DNA from: Congeria kusceri
Taxonomy: Eukaryota > Mollusca > Bivalvia > Myida > Dreissenidae
Length of the DNA stretch: 64,000 nucleotides
Assembly (NCBI GenBank): GCA_027627225.1
Contig: CM051025.1
Coordinates: 56,105,181 to 56,169,180, forward strand
Direction of reading: 5' to 3'
A program made the translations under genes and the position numbers. The notes beneath the pieces are model-generated. The model was not told where the DNA came from, made no database searches, and saw only the letters and a program-made list of their open reading frames with translations. This document shows, piece after piece, positions 46,005 to 57,899 of this stretch (position 1 is its first letter; every line of letters begins with the position of its first letter).

Positions 46005-47705
46005 ATGCGGCTGTTGTACGTGTCCACCTTTCTCTCAACACTCACCGCTTTCAGGACAGTAACGACGTGTTTGATAAACTTAGTAACTAGACTTCCGGTT
46101 TCCCAATGCGCATGTCTGAATAACGTCTGCTAAAACAAAACACGATCATTAATAATTCTCTAAAAGTAAAATCAATATATAGAGTTGTAAATCTCTAATT
46201 TTCACAAAAAATAATTGCAACTCTAATTCGTAAAAAGTGTTTAAATGTGTACACGTACTGCAGTATAAAAATAAATTATTCGATTAACAAAAATGGTAAA
46301 CAGGGGTCACAGGTGACTTTGATGATAACACTGTCAATGCTGTGCTGTCCATTTAATAAGTATTTACCAGCGAAAACATTTGAATATCAACCTTACTGTT
46401 AGTCAAAATTTGCTATTACAGTAGAATAAACTTTAGAACCAAAGGCTTTTATATTGGCACTGCAGCCTCCACCTTATCAATGTATTTCGAAATGTCTCAC
46501 TATAGTATCTTCAATGAGAGAAGTTGGATACATTCAGCCCTTGTTGTTTGATATTAATTATCTGTAATATTTGTGTTTGCTGTTGAATTATTTAAGCCAA
46601 TAAAATCCAATGGTGCATATTAGGTCTGTAATTTCAGTTGAAAACAATAAATGTTACCAAAGAATAATTTGAATATTTCGAAAGGAACTTACATTAGGAC
46701 AAATTAAGACTTTAAATGAAAGGTAACTACGAGTATTATGACAGTATGTTACATAACAAATGCGATAACAAAAAAATAGTACTAATTTTTACATATATGT
46801 TGATTGTTTAAGAACAATAAAATGCTACCACAGGAAAATGCTTTGCTTGTGCATTCAGTTGTGGATTCACTCCAATCATTTTTCTAAAATTAATCGTACA
46901 TTTTAATTACTACTACTCTGTCAAACGTTCACAACTTTATGAATACATGGTATGGAATCTCTGGAAGATGAAATTGCCATTAGTTTTATATTGAAAGGTC
47001 TCACTAGAAAGGGGAGACCTTATATTGCTCATCTGCTTATAGGGACCTTTAGGCGGTATTTCGCATAACTATCGACACATAGTAAAACAAGATCATTTTT
47101 CTCGAATACATGTTTCGAGCAGCAACAATATATTAATGGAATAGATACAAAAAGAAACACAAAGACAAACACTTTGTATTCTTTCTTTTTTTGGGTGGGG
47201 GTGGGGGTGGGAGGGGGGGGGGGCACTGTTCCAGTAGGATTGTACGACAGAATCGTGCTTATGAATGAAAGAAAAACTCCTTCCGCTATGCAACGTTTAT
47301 CGATGGCGTGCATGACTTAGCCGAACATCATCGTGATCATATCATGTACATTTTATTCACATATCGATTTTACTCTAAGACATTTTTGCCCAGCTCGCGA
47401 TAGTGACATCCATGAACAGTGTTTGTTTAATAAAATGATAAACGTCTGTCAACTGTTTGTTAGAAACAATGCTATCGTATTGAACAATGCCTTAATATTA
47501 ATTCTTTGAAAATGAACTTAAATTTTGAACTTTGAACTTTCAATATTATGTTATTCACGACCTATCGTCGATACATTTGACAGGGCACCATTATGTGTAA
47601 ACTGAAGAACTAGAATGAACATGGCATTACTCGTGACATGTAAGCGCTTCATATGTAACAGCGAAGTTATTATCTCTGAATGGTTGGCAAACTAAGGCTT
47701 TAGTT
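46005..47705. other. AT-rich stretch; G-rich tract at 47193-47223
   Basis: No exons or RNA genes are recognised. 47193-47223 reads GGGTGGGGGTGGGGGTGGGA then an 11-12-base G run, a strong candidate G-quadruplex. Frames opposite it are low-complexity (Pro-rich) artefacts. Confidence 0.5.
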
Positions 47706-49514
47706 ACCAGACTATAAAGCAAGCGTCATCAAGTTAGAAAAACATTGAAGATTGGAGATTGAATATTCGAATCTCATATATACATGTAGACCAGTATATT
47801 GGAGATTCGAATATCCAATCTCCATGCACAGAGGTAGATTGGATATTCGAATTTTAACATACAAAATACTCATTAGTAGAGGAAGTCAAGCCTATAATGC
47901 AAACCATAGATAGCATAGTAAATATTGCCATGCAATTTCAAATCTCCAATGTACCTGTAAAAAGGTATATTGGATATTCTAATTAATACATTTGAATTGA
48001 CCACTAACAGACAAAACTAGTGTACCGATGGCAAAAAAGAGAGCTGCAATGATTGACAATATGTTCATCGCAAATTTCTCGCCTGGTTATGCCCGCGGCC
48101 GTCGATGCCTACTGGCCAGTGTGTGAACTAACTTGCTCGCGCGAATTGTAAGTTTTCAGTGAGTCTTGCCTTGAAATTTCTCAAGAATTTTCATTTCGCC
48201 AAGCCGACAAATGTCACAATTCCCCGACCTGCAGGCAGAGATTGGACATTAAGAGTGTTATATTAGAATATCCAGTCTTCAATTGTCCCCAAAATGTATA
48301 TTGAAGTTATAATATTGTTTATTCGAAATCGTATGTTTAGGTTACCATATTCAATGTCTGATCCACGACCATGTCCCTGCAATCGTCAGACTTATCTGAG
48401 GTTACCAAGCGAACATTGGGGATCGGACTTGCGCTGACCCTTTCAAACGACACCTCGTTCAGCCGATCATAGCCCGGGGGGCGAAGATACGGGCCCGAGA
48501 AGTTCTTCCCCGGGCCTGGACGCGAGCAAACTAATGGCTTGCAAAAAATGCCCGGTTACAACGGTCGGCATTTGCATGCAGAGTTAATGACAGTGGAATA
48601 TTCGAATCTCAAATATCCAATATCCAAAAATGGTGAAGATTGGAACTTCAAAATTGTTATTTTTCTAATATCCACATCCGAACAAAATGTATATTGGAGA
48701 TTCAGAATTGTAGATTCAAATGACCAATCTCCAATATCCAAATATATATATATTGGAGATTCAAAATTGTTTATTCAAAATCATATATTTAGGGGACCAA
48801 AGTCAATGTCTGATCCACGACCGTATCTCTGCAACCATCGGACTGATCTAAGGCTACAAAGCGAACATTGGGGATCGGACTTGCGCTGACCTTTCTAACG
48901 ACATCTGGTTCAGTCAGATCGTACTCCGATAGGCGAAGATACGGGCCCAAGAAGTTCTTCCCAGGGCCTGGACGCGAGCAAACTAATGGCTTGTAAAAAC
49001 GCCCGGTTACACCGGCCGGCATTTGCCGGCAGAGTGTTCGAGTTAATGACAGTTGTATATTCGAATCCCCAATCTCCAATATCCAAAAATAATGTACATT
49101 GGAGATTCGAAATTAATATTTCGAATCTCCAATATCCAAAGAAAATGTATATTGGAAATTCAACACTGTAAATGTGAATGTCTAATCTCCAATATCCCAA
49201 AAACATGTATATTGGAGATTCAAACTTGTGTATTAAAATGGAATATTTAGAGTAAGAAAGTCAATGTCTGATCCACGACCGTGTCTCTGCAAACGTCCGA
49301 CTGATCTAAGGCTACCAAGCGAACATTGGGGATCGGACTGGCGCTGACCTTTCAAGCGACACCTCGTTCAGCCCGATAGTAGCCCGCGCGGCGGAGATAC
49401 GAGCCCGAGAATTTCTTCAACGGGTCTGGACGCAAGCAAACTAATGGCTTGCAAAAATGCATGGTGATTCTGGCCAACACTTGGCTTGGCACTGTTCGAG
49501 TAAACGCTAATGGT

Positions 49515-49815
49515 ATATTCAAATCTCTAATATCCAATATCCCCAAAAATGTAGATAGGAGATTCAGAACTGAAAATTCGAATGTCCAATCTCCAATATC
49601 CAAAACAAATGTAGATTGGAGATTCAGAACTGGAAATTCGAATGTCCAATATCCAGTATCCAAATAAATGTAGATTGGAGAATCGGAATCGGCAAGGCGA
49701 ATGTCCAATTTCAAATATCCAAAACAAATGTAGATTGGAGATTCGGAATTTTCAATTCGAATTTCCAATATCCAAAAATATGTATAGTGCAGATTCAGAA
49801 TTACTTATTCAAAGA
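49515..49815 (+). repeat. 60-bp minisatellite (A block), best array in the left arm
   Basis: The unit is TCCAAAACAAATGTAGATTG then GAGATTCAGAACTGGAAATT and CGAATGTCCAATATCCAGTA, 60 bp. It is full of inverted words (ATTCGAAT, GGAGATTCGAAT / ATTCGAATCTCC), so single strands can fold within and between units. Related arrays lie at ~48600-48785, 49060-49250, 50425-50690 and 51605-51800, and inverted at 59520-59820, 60410-60765, 61230-61540, 61800-61960 and 62230-62410. Confidence 0.88.
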
Positions 49816-50696
49816 ACGACGTTCGACTTGGTCGTGGCGATTTACTACCAGTAACAGTAACACTTTGTAGTTTTTATGCATATTAGATCATCTCCTGAGC
49901 GGGACTGACACCCCCAGTGGCTATACACTACCAGTAACACTTAGCGTTTTTGCATATAACAGTTTACCTCTTCAGCGGGACCGACACCCCGGATACCCGG
50001 TACGTACGAGTAGTCTCCCTTAGACCACTGCCAGACCACGAGCACATTCATGACGTTAGTGTATCCATCTCCACAGCGGGGCTGAAACCCCCCCAGTGTC
50101 CTCCCGCAGCCCCGTGCCCGAGAGTTCGGCTGGCTGCGAGAGGCTTAGCGCGAACGACGGACAGTGGCGGCGATCTGCTACCAGTAACACATAGCCTTGT
50201 TTATGCATTGTAGTGCATCTGTTCAGCAGGACTGTCACTGCCCCACACTGGCGCTGACCTTTCAAACGGCACCTCGTTCAGCTCGATCGTAGCCCGCGCG
50301 GCGGAGATACGGGCCCAAGAATTTCTTCCACGGGTCTGGACGCGAGAAAACTAATGGCTTGCAAAAAGGCATGGTGATTCCGGCCGACACTTTGCTTGGC
50401 ATTGTTCGAGTAAACGCCAATGGTATATTCGAATCTCCAATATCCAATATCCCCCAAAAATGTAGATTGGAGATTCAGAATCGAAAATTCGAATGTCCAA
50501 TATCCAATATCCAAAACAAATGTAGATTGGAGATTCAGAACTGAACATTCGAATGTCCAATCTCTAATATCCAAAAAAATGTAGATTGCAGATTCGGAAT
50601 CGGAAATTCGAATATCCCAAACATTTATAGATCGGAGAATCGGAATTGTAAAATCGAATTTCCAATATCTCTTATCCAAAAAATATTTAAAGTAAA

Positions 50697-50961
50697 AGTA
50701 AAGTGTTTGTTTATTATAGTGTCACCCGTCGGGATTAAGGGCCAGCCAGTTTTGACTTATGAGACACCTTCACTGATGAACATCTTTATTCCCGATTCCT
50801 ATCCTATATGCCGGGCGTTTGACAGGAAGGCAATCGTTACCCCTTGATTTAAATAGATTCTGGGTAGGCAACCGGCCATATCAGAACTCTCCCTGTGTAT
50901 GACTCGAACCTTCGACCTCCCACTCCGTAGGCGAACGCCCTAACCACTAGGCAACGGAGAC
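50697..50961 (-). mobile_element. tRNA-derived SINE inserted in the left arm only
   Basis: The minus-strand head at 50961 reads GTCTCCGTTGCCTAGTGGTT with A-box CCTAGTGGTTAGGGCG and B-box AAGGTTCGAGTC. The body has GGCCGGTTGCCTACCCAGAA and the 3' part CCCGACGGGTGACACTATAA then TAAACAAACAC. It splits an A-block unit: upstream AATATTTAAAGTAAAAG, downstream TGCAGATGTATATTGCAG. The corresponding site of the right arm (about 60385-60430) is uninterrupted. Confidence 0.85.
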
Positions 50962-52379
50962 TGTGCAGATGTATATTGCAGATTCAGAATGACTTATTCA
51001 AAGAATGACGTTCGGCTTGGTGGTGGCGATTTACTACCAGTAACACTTCGTCGTTTTTTATGCATAGTAGATCATCTCCTCAGCGGGACTGACATCCCCC
51101 AGTGGCGATAACACCTGTAACACTTAGCCGTTTTTGCACATAACAGTTAACCTCTTCAGCGGGACCGACACCCCGGGTACCGGGTACGTACGAGCAGTCT
51201 CCTTAGACCACTGCCAGACCACGATCACATTCATGACGAAAGTGTATCCATCTCCACAGCGGGGCTGACACCCACCTATGTCCTCCCGCAGCCCCGTCCC
51301 CGAGAGTTCGGCTGGCCGATGAGAGGCTGGGCGCGAACGACGGACAGTGGTGGCGATCTGCTACCAGTAACACTTAGCCGTTTGTATGCAGTGTAGTGCA
51401 TCTCTTCAGCGGAACTGACACCGCCCCACACTGGCGCTGACCTTTCAAACGGCATCTCGTTCATCCCGATCATAGCCCGTGCGGCGGAGTTACGGGCCCA
51501 ATAATTTCTTCCACGGGTCTGGACGCGAGTAAACTAACGGCTTGCGAAAAGTTATGGTGATTCCAGCCGACACTTTGCTGGGCAGTGTTCGAGTTAAAGG
51601 CAATGGTATATTCGAATGACCAATATCCTATATCCCCCAAACATGTAGATTGATTTGAGATTTAGAACTGGAAATTCGAATGTCCAATCTCCAATATCTA
51701 AAAAATATGTAGATTGGAGATTCGGAATTGGATATCTTAATGTCCAATATCCAATATCCAAAATATGTATATTGGAGATTCAGAATTGCTTTTCAAATAA
51801 TAGTATATTTAGGGTATCAAATTCAATGTCTTATCCACGGTAATGTCTCTGCCACCGTCGGAGTGATCTGAGGCCACTGGGGATTGGACTTGCGATGTCC
51901 TTCCAATGGAAAACACTTTCAGCTCGATCGTAGTCCGCGCGACTGAGATACGCGACTGAGATACTGAGATACGGGCCCGAGAATTTCTTCCCCGGGTCTG
52001 GACGCGAGCAATCTAATGGCTTGCAAAAATGCATGGCGATTCCGGCCGACACTTTGCATGGCAGTCATCGAGTAAAGGACAATGGTATATTCGAATCTCC
52101 AATGTCCAATATCCCACCAAGATGTAGATTGGTGATTCAGAACTAAAAATTTGAATGGTATCGAACACGACCTTCAGGATCGACAGAAAGTCTTTCAAAG
52201 ATTTCGGACTTGTACTTTTTTCGCATCAAATACAGTTGCCTGAACGTGTGTGTGTGTGTTTGTGTGTGTCTTTTTTGTTGCTCTCGCTCTTTACTAACAT
52301 TGATAGCATACATGGCTTTTGAACGACAACACTTCGAATTAATGGTCAAATTCACCAAGACAAGTTTGGTGTGCTTACT

Positions 52380-54770
52380 GGTCTAAGGGAGACTACTCGC
52401 ACACAGTGGTACCCGGGGTGTCGGTCCTGCTGAAGAGACAAGTGCTCTGGAATCAATGAAAATAAGTACGTATACTTTTGGTCCGATATTGGTATAAGGG
52501 AGACAAGTCGCGCAAACTGCTTGTCGGGTTGTCGTTCCCGCTGAAGAGAGAAACAATTTTACGTAACGGCTGTTACTGGTAGCGGATGGCCACTTTGGGG
52601 TGTCAGTCCCGCTGAGTTCATCTGACACACATGAAAACGACTAAGTGTTACTGGAATAAAATCGCCACGACCAAGTGTTAGGGTTAGGGTTAGGGTTGGG
52701 CAAGGGTAAAGTCATAAAGTCAACTCTTATATGCAGAAACGGCAGTGTGTTACAGGTAGTAAATCGCCACTGTCAGTCCCGCTGATGAGATGAACAACTA
52801 TGCATAAATACAACTGTGTTACTGGTAGCATATCGCCACCACCAAGCCGAACGTCGGGACTGGTCTCGTACTGCCCGTCATTCGCGCTAGGCCTCTCGCA
52901 GCCAGCCGAGTTCTCTTGGGCGGGGCTGCTGGAGGACACTGGGGCTGTCGGTCCCGCTGAAGAGATGCACTACTGCACATAAAACGACAGTGTTACTGGT
53001 ATGAAATCGCCACCACCAAGGGTTAGGGTAAAGTCATGAATGTAATCTTCGCCTGGAGGTGGTCCAAGGGAGCCTACTCGTACAAACCTGGTACCTTGGG
53101 TACCGGTCTCGCTGAAGAGATAAAGTGTTACATGCAAAAACAGCCAATTGTGTTACTGGTACTAAATCGCCACTGTCAGTTCTGCTGAGGAGATAACTAC
53201 TATGCATATAAACGACAGTGTTACTGTAAGTATATCGCCACCACCAAACCGAATGTCGGGACTGGTCCCGTACTGCCCGTCATTCGCGCTAGGCCTTTGT
53301 CAGCCAGCCGAGGTCTCTTGGACGGGGCTGCGGCAGGACACTGGTGGGTGTCGGTCCCGCTGAAGATGATCTGCTATGCATAACAAAGACTAAGTGTTAC
53401 TGGTAGAAAATCGCCACCACATGTCCCAGTTCAGTCCCGTACTGTCTGCCTTGGGGGTGTCAGTCCTGCTGAAGAGATGCACTACTACACACGCCCAAGT
53501 GTTACTGGTAGCAAATCGCTCCCACGTACCCGAACGTCGGGCCTGGCCTCGTACTGTCTGCCATTCGCGCTAGGCCTCTCGCAGCCCGCCGAGTAATCGG
53601 GGACCGGGCTGCGTGAGGACATTGTGGGGATGTCCGTGCCGCTGAAGAGATAATTATTCCTATACATGTATATGTAATGGGTACAGCATGCGACGAGCTC
53701 TCGGTCGGGGACAGGGCGTCAGTCCCGCTGTGGAGATAGGTACCCTTACGTCAGGCATGTAATCTTGGTCTGGCAGTGGTCTAAGGGATACTTGTCGTAC
53801 ATACCTGGTACCCGGGGTGTCGGTCCCGCTGAAGAGATAAATTCTTACATGCAAAAACGGCTCTTGTGTGTTACTGGAAGGAAATCGCCACTGTCAGTTC
53901 CGCTGAGGAGAAGAACTACTATGCATAAAAGCATATGTATATCGCCACCACCTACCCGAACGTCAAAACTGGTCCCGTGCTGCCATTCGCACTGGACGCT
54001 GGGCCTCTCGGAGCCAGTCTGGCTGAAGATATGATCTACTAGGCACCAATGTCTGTCGTTCGCGCTAGGCCTCTCGCAGCTAGCCGAGGTCTCGGGGACC
54101 GGGCTACGGGTGGACACTGGGGGTGTCGGTCCCGCTGAGGAGATGCACTACTACGCAGAAAAACGACAAAGTGTTACTGGTACGCAATCCCCACCACCAA
54201 CCCGAACGTCGGGACTGGTCCCGTACTGGCTGTCATTCGCGCTAGGTATCTTGCAGCCAGCCGGATTCTTGGGGACCGGGCTGTGGGAGGACATTTGGGA
54301 GTGTCCGTCCTGCTGAAGAGATAGACTGTCTTTCGCAAAAACGGCTATTAAAGTGTTACTGGTAGTAAATCGCCACCACTACACGTGAAAACGACAGTGC
54401 TACTGGTAGGCAATCGCCAACACCTATCCGAACTGGTCCCCTACTGTCTCTCATTCGCGCTAGGCCTCTCGCATCCAGCCGAGGTCTCGTCGGGGACCAG
54501 GCTGATAGAACCCCCGGGTTGTCTGCCCCGCTGAAGGGAGAATCATGCCTAAATACGTAAGGAGGACAGTAAGCAACGAGCTCTCGCGGACAGACAGGCC
54601 GACAGCCGGGATGTCAGTCCCGCTGTGGAGATAGGTACTCTAAAGTCATGAATGTGATTTTGCTCTTGCAGAGGTCTAAGGGAGACTACTCGTACGTACC
54701 TCGTACCCGGGGTGTCGGTCCCGCTGAAGAGACAATTGTTGTATGCAAAAACGGCTTAAACGTGTTAGGC
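52380..54770 (+). repeat. CpG-rich tandem array (C units), direct orientation
   Basis: Units are built of GGTGTCGGTCCCGCTGAAGA, GTGTTACTGGTAG, AAATCGCCACCACC, CCGAACGTCGGGACTGGTCC, TTCGCGCTAGGCCTCTCGCA and GGACACTGGGG, in a repeating but rearranged order with a complex period of a few hundred bases. All units read in plus orientation, opposite to the same unit inside the left arm. CpG density is far higher than in the surrounding AT-rich DNA. From 52150 to 52380 I see a short GTGTGTGT tract and nothing else. Confidence 0.82.
52678..52700 (+). repeat. Short telomere-like TTAGGG run
   Basis: Three perfect TTAGGG copies and a TTGGG lie inside a C unit. A neighbouring unit has only GGGTTAGGGTAAAG at about 53016, so the run looks like local expansion of a motif already present in the unit. 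Confidence 0.85.
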
Positions 54771-55084
54771 TAAACAAAATAAAGCCGCGATGTTTTCTAA
54801 TGGCCCGCCACGAAATTGATTTAATGCCAAAAAAAATGTGTTTGCTATTTGTGACGATCTGTTTTAAAGGAGCAGAGCAGTGTTAGACCGTATTTAGCTC
54901 ACGCCGTATACAGCTTAAGTGCGAGCGTGAGCCATGTTCGTTGGTTGACAACGTATAAAGCTTACGTTAGCTGTATACGTTGGATATATACATATCCTTT
55001 CGAAATAGGTATTTCGTCTTAACGTCTATACTTCACATGGTGAGTAACTAGTATAAAACATAATTATACTTGATCGTCATCACC

Positions 55085-55258
55085 ACCATCATAATCTTTG
55101 TCGTAGAAGTAGAAGTACATCTAGTAGCAGTAACAGTTGCAGCAGCAGTAGTAGTAATAGCAGTAGCAGAAGCAGCAGCAGTAGCAGCAGCAGTAGCAGC
55201 AGCAGCGGCAGTAGCAGAAGCAGAAGCAGCAGCAGCAGTAGTAGTCGTAGTAGTAGTG

Positions 55259-55291
<33 letters not shown>

Positions 55292-55319
55292 ATAGTAGTA
55301 GTAGTAGATGTTGTTGTTA

Positions 55320-55407
<88 letters not shown>

Positions 55408-55440
55408 AAGTAGTAGTAGTAGTAGTAGTAGAAGAAGTAC

Positions 55441-55487
<47 letters not shown>

Positions 55488-55623
55488 CTAGTAGTAGTAG
55501 TAGTAGTCGTCGTAGTAGTAGAACTAGTAGTAGTAGTAGTAGTAATAGTAGTAGAAGTAGTAGTAGTAGTAGTAGTAGAAGTAGTAGAAGTAGTAGTATT
55601 AGTAGAAGTAGTAGCAGTAGTCA

Positions 55624-55700
<77 letters not shown>

Positions 55701-55702
55701 CA
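55085..55702. repeat. Very long (TAG)n microsatellite
   Basis: More than 600 bp of GTAGTAGTA with CAG, AAG and CGT interruptions, purer toward the right end. The period of 3 leaves several frames open for ~150-210 codons as poly-Ser, poly-Val or poly-Thr; these are not genes. Confidence 0.97.
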
Positions 55703-55934
55703 TAAACAAAACATTAATTCAATTAAAGTAAACACACAAATCATTATCAAAATCTAGTAGGAAAAGCAACAGTGGTAGCAGCTGCAGTATCCTCCTCCTC
55801 AACATCAAAATGAACTTCATCAAAAGCATCATCGGTCTAAAATAAGGTGGTAAATACAAACAAGAGGCCACGACGACTATATTGCTCAACAAACAACACC
55901 TATATTAAGAACCAGGTGTGTTTATGAGTCCCGC

Positions 55935-56470
55935 CAATGTCAGACATGTTCAAATTTTTTAAATGGCCACCCAAAAAGCATCTTAGCGAAACGACATTTA
56001 AATATAAGTCTAAGAGCTTCAGAAAACTAGATTTTTTAAGTTTCTCTGATCCCTATGTTTTTCACAATTGTTATAGAGGGTCATCCAAGGAACATTTGTG
56101 TCACATACTTGTTCAAATCGGACCTGAAGTTTCTATGAAGATTTTTAAAGTTTCCCACATGAACATAAAACGAAAATTAGCCCGTTCCTGTGGCAGCCAT
56201 GTTTTTTTTTTACTGATTGCAATAAATGTAATAATTTAGAGGGTTGCACAAGGAAACCAGTTGTGCCATTGTATTTTTTTTATCAGTGGAGGGATTTCCG
56301 AGAAAAGGATTTATGAAGGTTTTCCTTTCGTTTGCCATTGCAACCAGAGGTTTTAAAGATATGACAAGTTTAGTAGAGTACCACCCAAAGATTATTTCTG
56401 TGAAATGTCTTTCAATTTGGGTCAGGAGTTTTAGAGGAGATGTCGTTTGAAATAATTTTGGACGGACATG
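55935..56470. repeat. Dispersed repeat with tandem monomers (inner element)
   Basis: TAGAGGGTCATCCAAGGAAC at 56075 and TTTAGAGGGTTGCACAAGGAAACCA at 56237 mark monomers ~160 bp apart, with TTTGTGTCACAT / TTGTGCCATT following. The architecture is like the 19140 and 63335 families. The 100-codon frame at 55937-56239 falls wholly within it. A short CAACAACAG run follows at about 56680, then TGATGATGA at about 56740-56790. Confidence 0.6.
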
Positions 56471-56965
56471 AGGACGTACGGCGAACGCCGGAAAAATAAA
56501 ATACTATCAGCTCACCCTCATCACGGCAGAATAATGACCCCTGTAACTTTTCTAATGAAAGTTAATGCGATTGAAGGACGAATGAACAGTCGAACTGGCG
56601 TACGGAAGGACGGGCGTAATGGCCGGCGGACGGACAGACAGACAGACACACTATTTATACTACTTCTAACACAGCAACAACAGCAACAACAACAACACAA
56701 CCTATATCATGCATTCGCAAGACTGTGGTCATGACGATGCTGATGCTGATGATGATGCTTTTGCTGACGACGATGTTGATAATGATGATGATCATCGTCA
56801 TCTTTTAGACATGAGCTATATACGGCGATATTCAGCATCTTGACGTATACAGCTAACGGTGAGCTGTTTTCGGTGTAAGTTGTATACGGTTTTATAGTCA
56901 ACGTATACAGCTCACGCGTAAGCTGTATACGGCGGGAGCTGTATACGGTCTATCAGAGCAGTCCA

Positions 56966-57890
56966 GGAATATGTTAATAAAAATAACACTTTGCATAAAG
57001 GGTTTCTAATGGTCATGTTACCGAACAAAATACAAAAATACAAAATACAAAATCTAACCATTGAAATCTGTGAATTATTAACATTTTGGTAACTTGCTTT
57101 CGTCTATTTTCTGTATGCGATAACTGGTGATAACTCTTGAGTAAACCAGCATGTACATTATAGTATATTCCATTCGTACCAAGTGCTTTTGAACAATGCC
57201 TTTCGTAAATAAGAAACAGATTTCGGACGAATAAACACCATTAACGTTCATAAGAACTTCAACTAAAATTACTATGTATTGATATAGAACCCATGTATTG
57301 ATCTATTGATATAGATCCCAATTAAACGAATCCGCATTTTATGATAGCGGAATAAGAGTTACCCGGTAGAGATTTCGGTATTTCCAGTAACTTTATTCCT
57401 CTCTGATTTGATTATATAAATCAGATATACACAAATTGTGAAATACTGTGTAAATTTTGAAAAAAAAAGTCATATTCGATTGGGAACCGTTATCAATATT
57501 GTCTATTTGTTGACTTAAACTTTTGTTTCGTAGATACTTTTGCTTGTGTAATATATAGCATTCCATATTTTTTGAAGAAAATCTGTATCAATATAAGTAC
57601 TATCGAGACAAACGAAAATGTCAGCTGCATTGACAAGTGTTGATTTTCCTTTTCAATTTCCTTTTCAAAAGGTATTGTTGATTTATTGCAAAAATAATTC
57701 CTATTTTTGACAACTATAAAAATATGAATTACGAAAAGTAAAATTCTATAAATAGGAGTACTTTAATGCTGATGGTATATCAATTTGAAGGCACTTATGT
57801 TAATTATGAACATGCTAATTGATTGCCTTTTTACATCAGCTGCATAATAAGCCACTACATAGTGTCAACAGAAAAGAGTAGGAGAAACAA
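56966..57890. other. AT-rich spacer without recognised genes
   Basis: Plain AT-rich sequence between the inner inverted element and the second C array. No exon, RNA gene or repeat was recognised. Confidence 0.5.
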
Positions 57891-57899
57891 AAAACTTAA

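Larger units (their letters stand above)
47709..52150 (+). repeat. Left arm of the foldback structure
   Basis: The outer segment (47709-48340) is followed by alternating blocks. CpG-rich B blocks lie at about 48345-48600, 48785-49045, 49250-49520, 50240-50425, 51430-51605 and 51800-52080, with the words GTCTGATCCACGACC, GCGAACATTGGGGATCGGAC, GATACGGGCCC and CTGGACGCGAGCAAACTAATG. They alternate with 60-bp A-minisatellite blocks. CpG-rich C units (CAGCGGGACTGACACCCC, CTACCAGTAACAC) lie inverted at 49880-50240 and 50990-51430. Open frames here are repeat-derived. Confidence 0.8.
54871..56964. mobile_element. Inner inverted-repeat element with GTATACAGCT subrepeats
   Basis: The left end contains GTTAGACCGTATTTAGCTC then CGCCGTATACAGCTTA (about 54892-54926). 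The complement of the right end reads GATAGACCGTATACAGCTCC then CGCCGTATACAGCTTACG (about 56964-56925). The word GTATACAGCT and variants recur at both ends (left 54915-54980, right 56845-56950). The interior holds a TAG microsatellite and a tandem dispersed repeat. There is no transposase. It sits near the centre of the larger inverted structure. Confidence 0.65.

Noticed and set aside
52678..52700. True telomere or chromosome end
   Set aside because: Only three perfect TTAGGG copies, inside a satellite unit with more sequence on both sides.
55070..55757. Long poly-Ser, poly-Val and poly-Thr frames on both strands
   Set aside because: Pure products of the (TAG)n microsatellite period; the same applies at 5097-5451 and 28275-28600.
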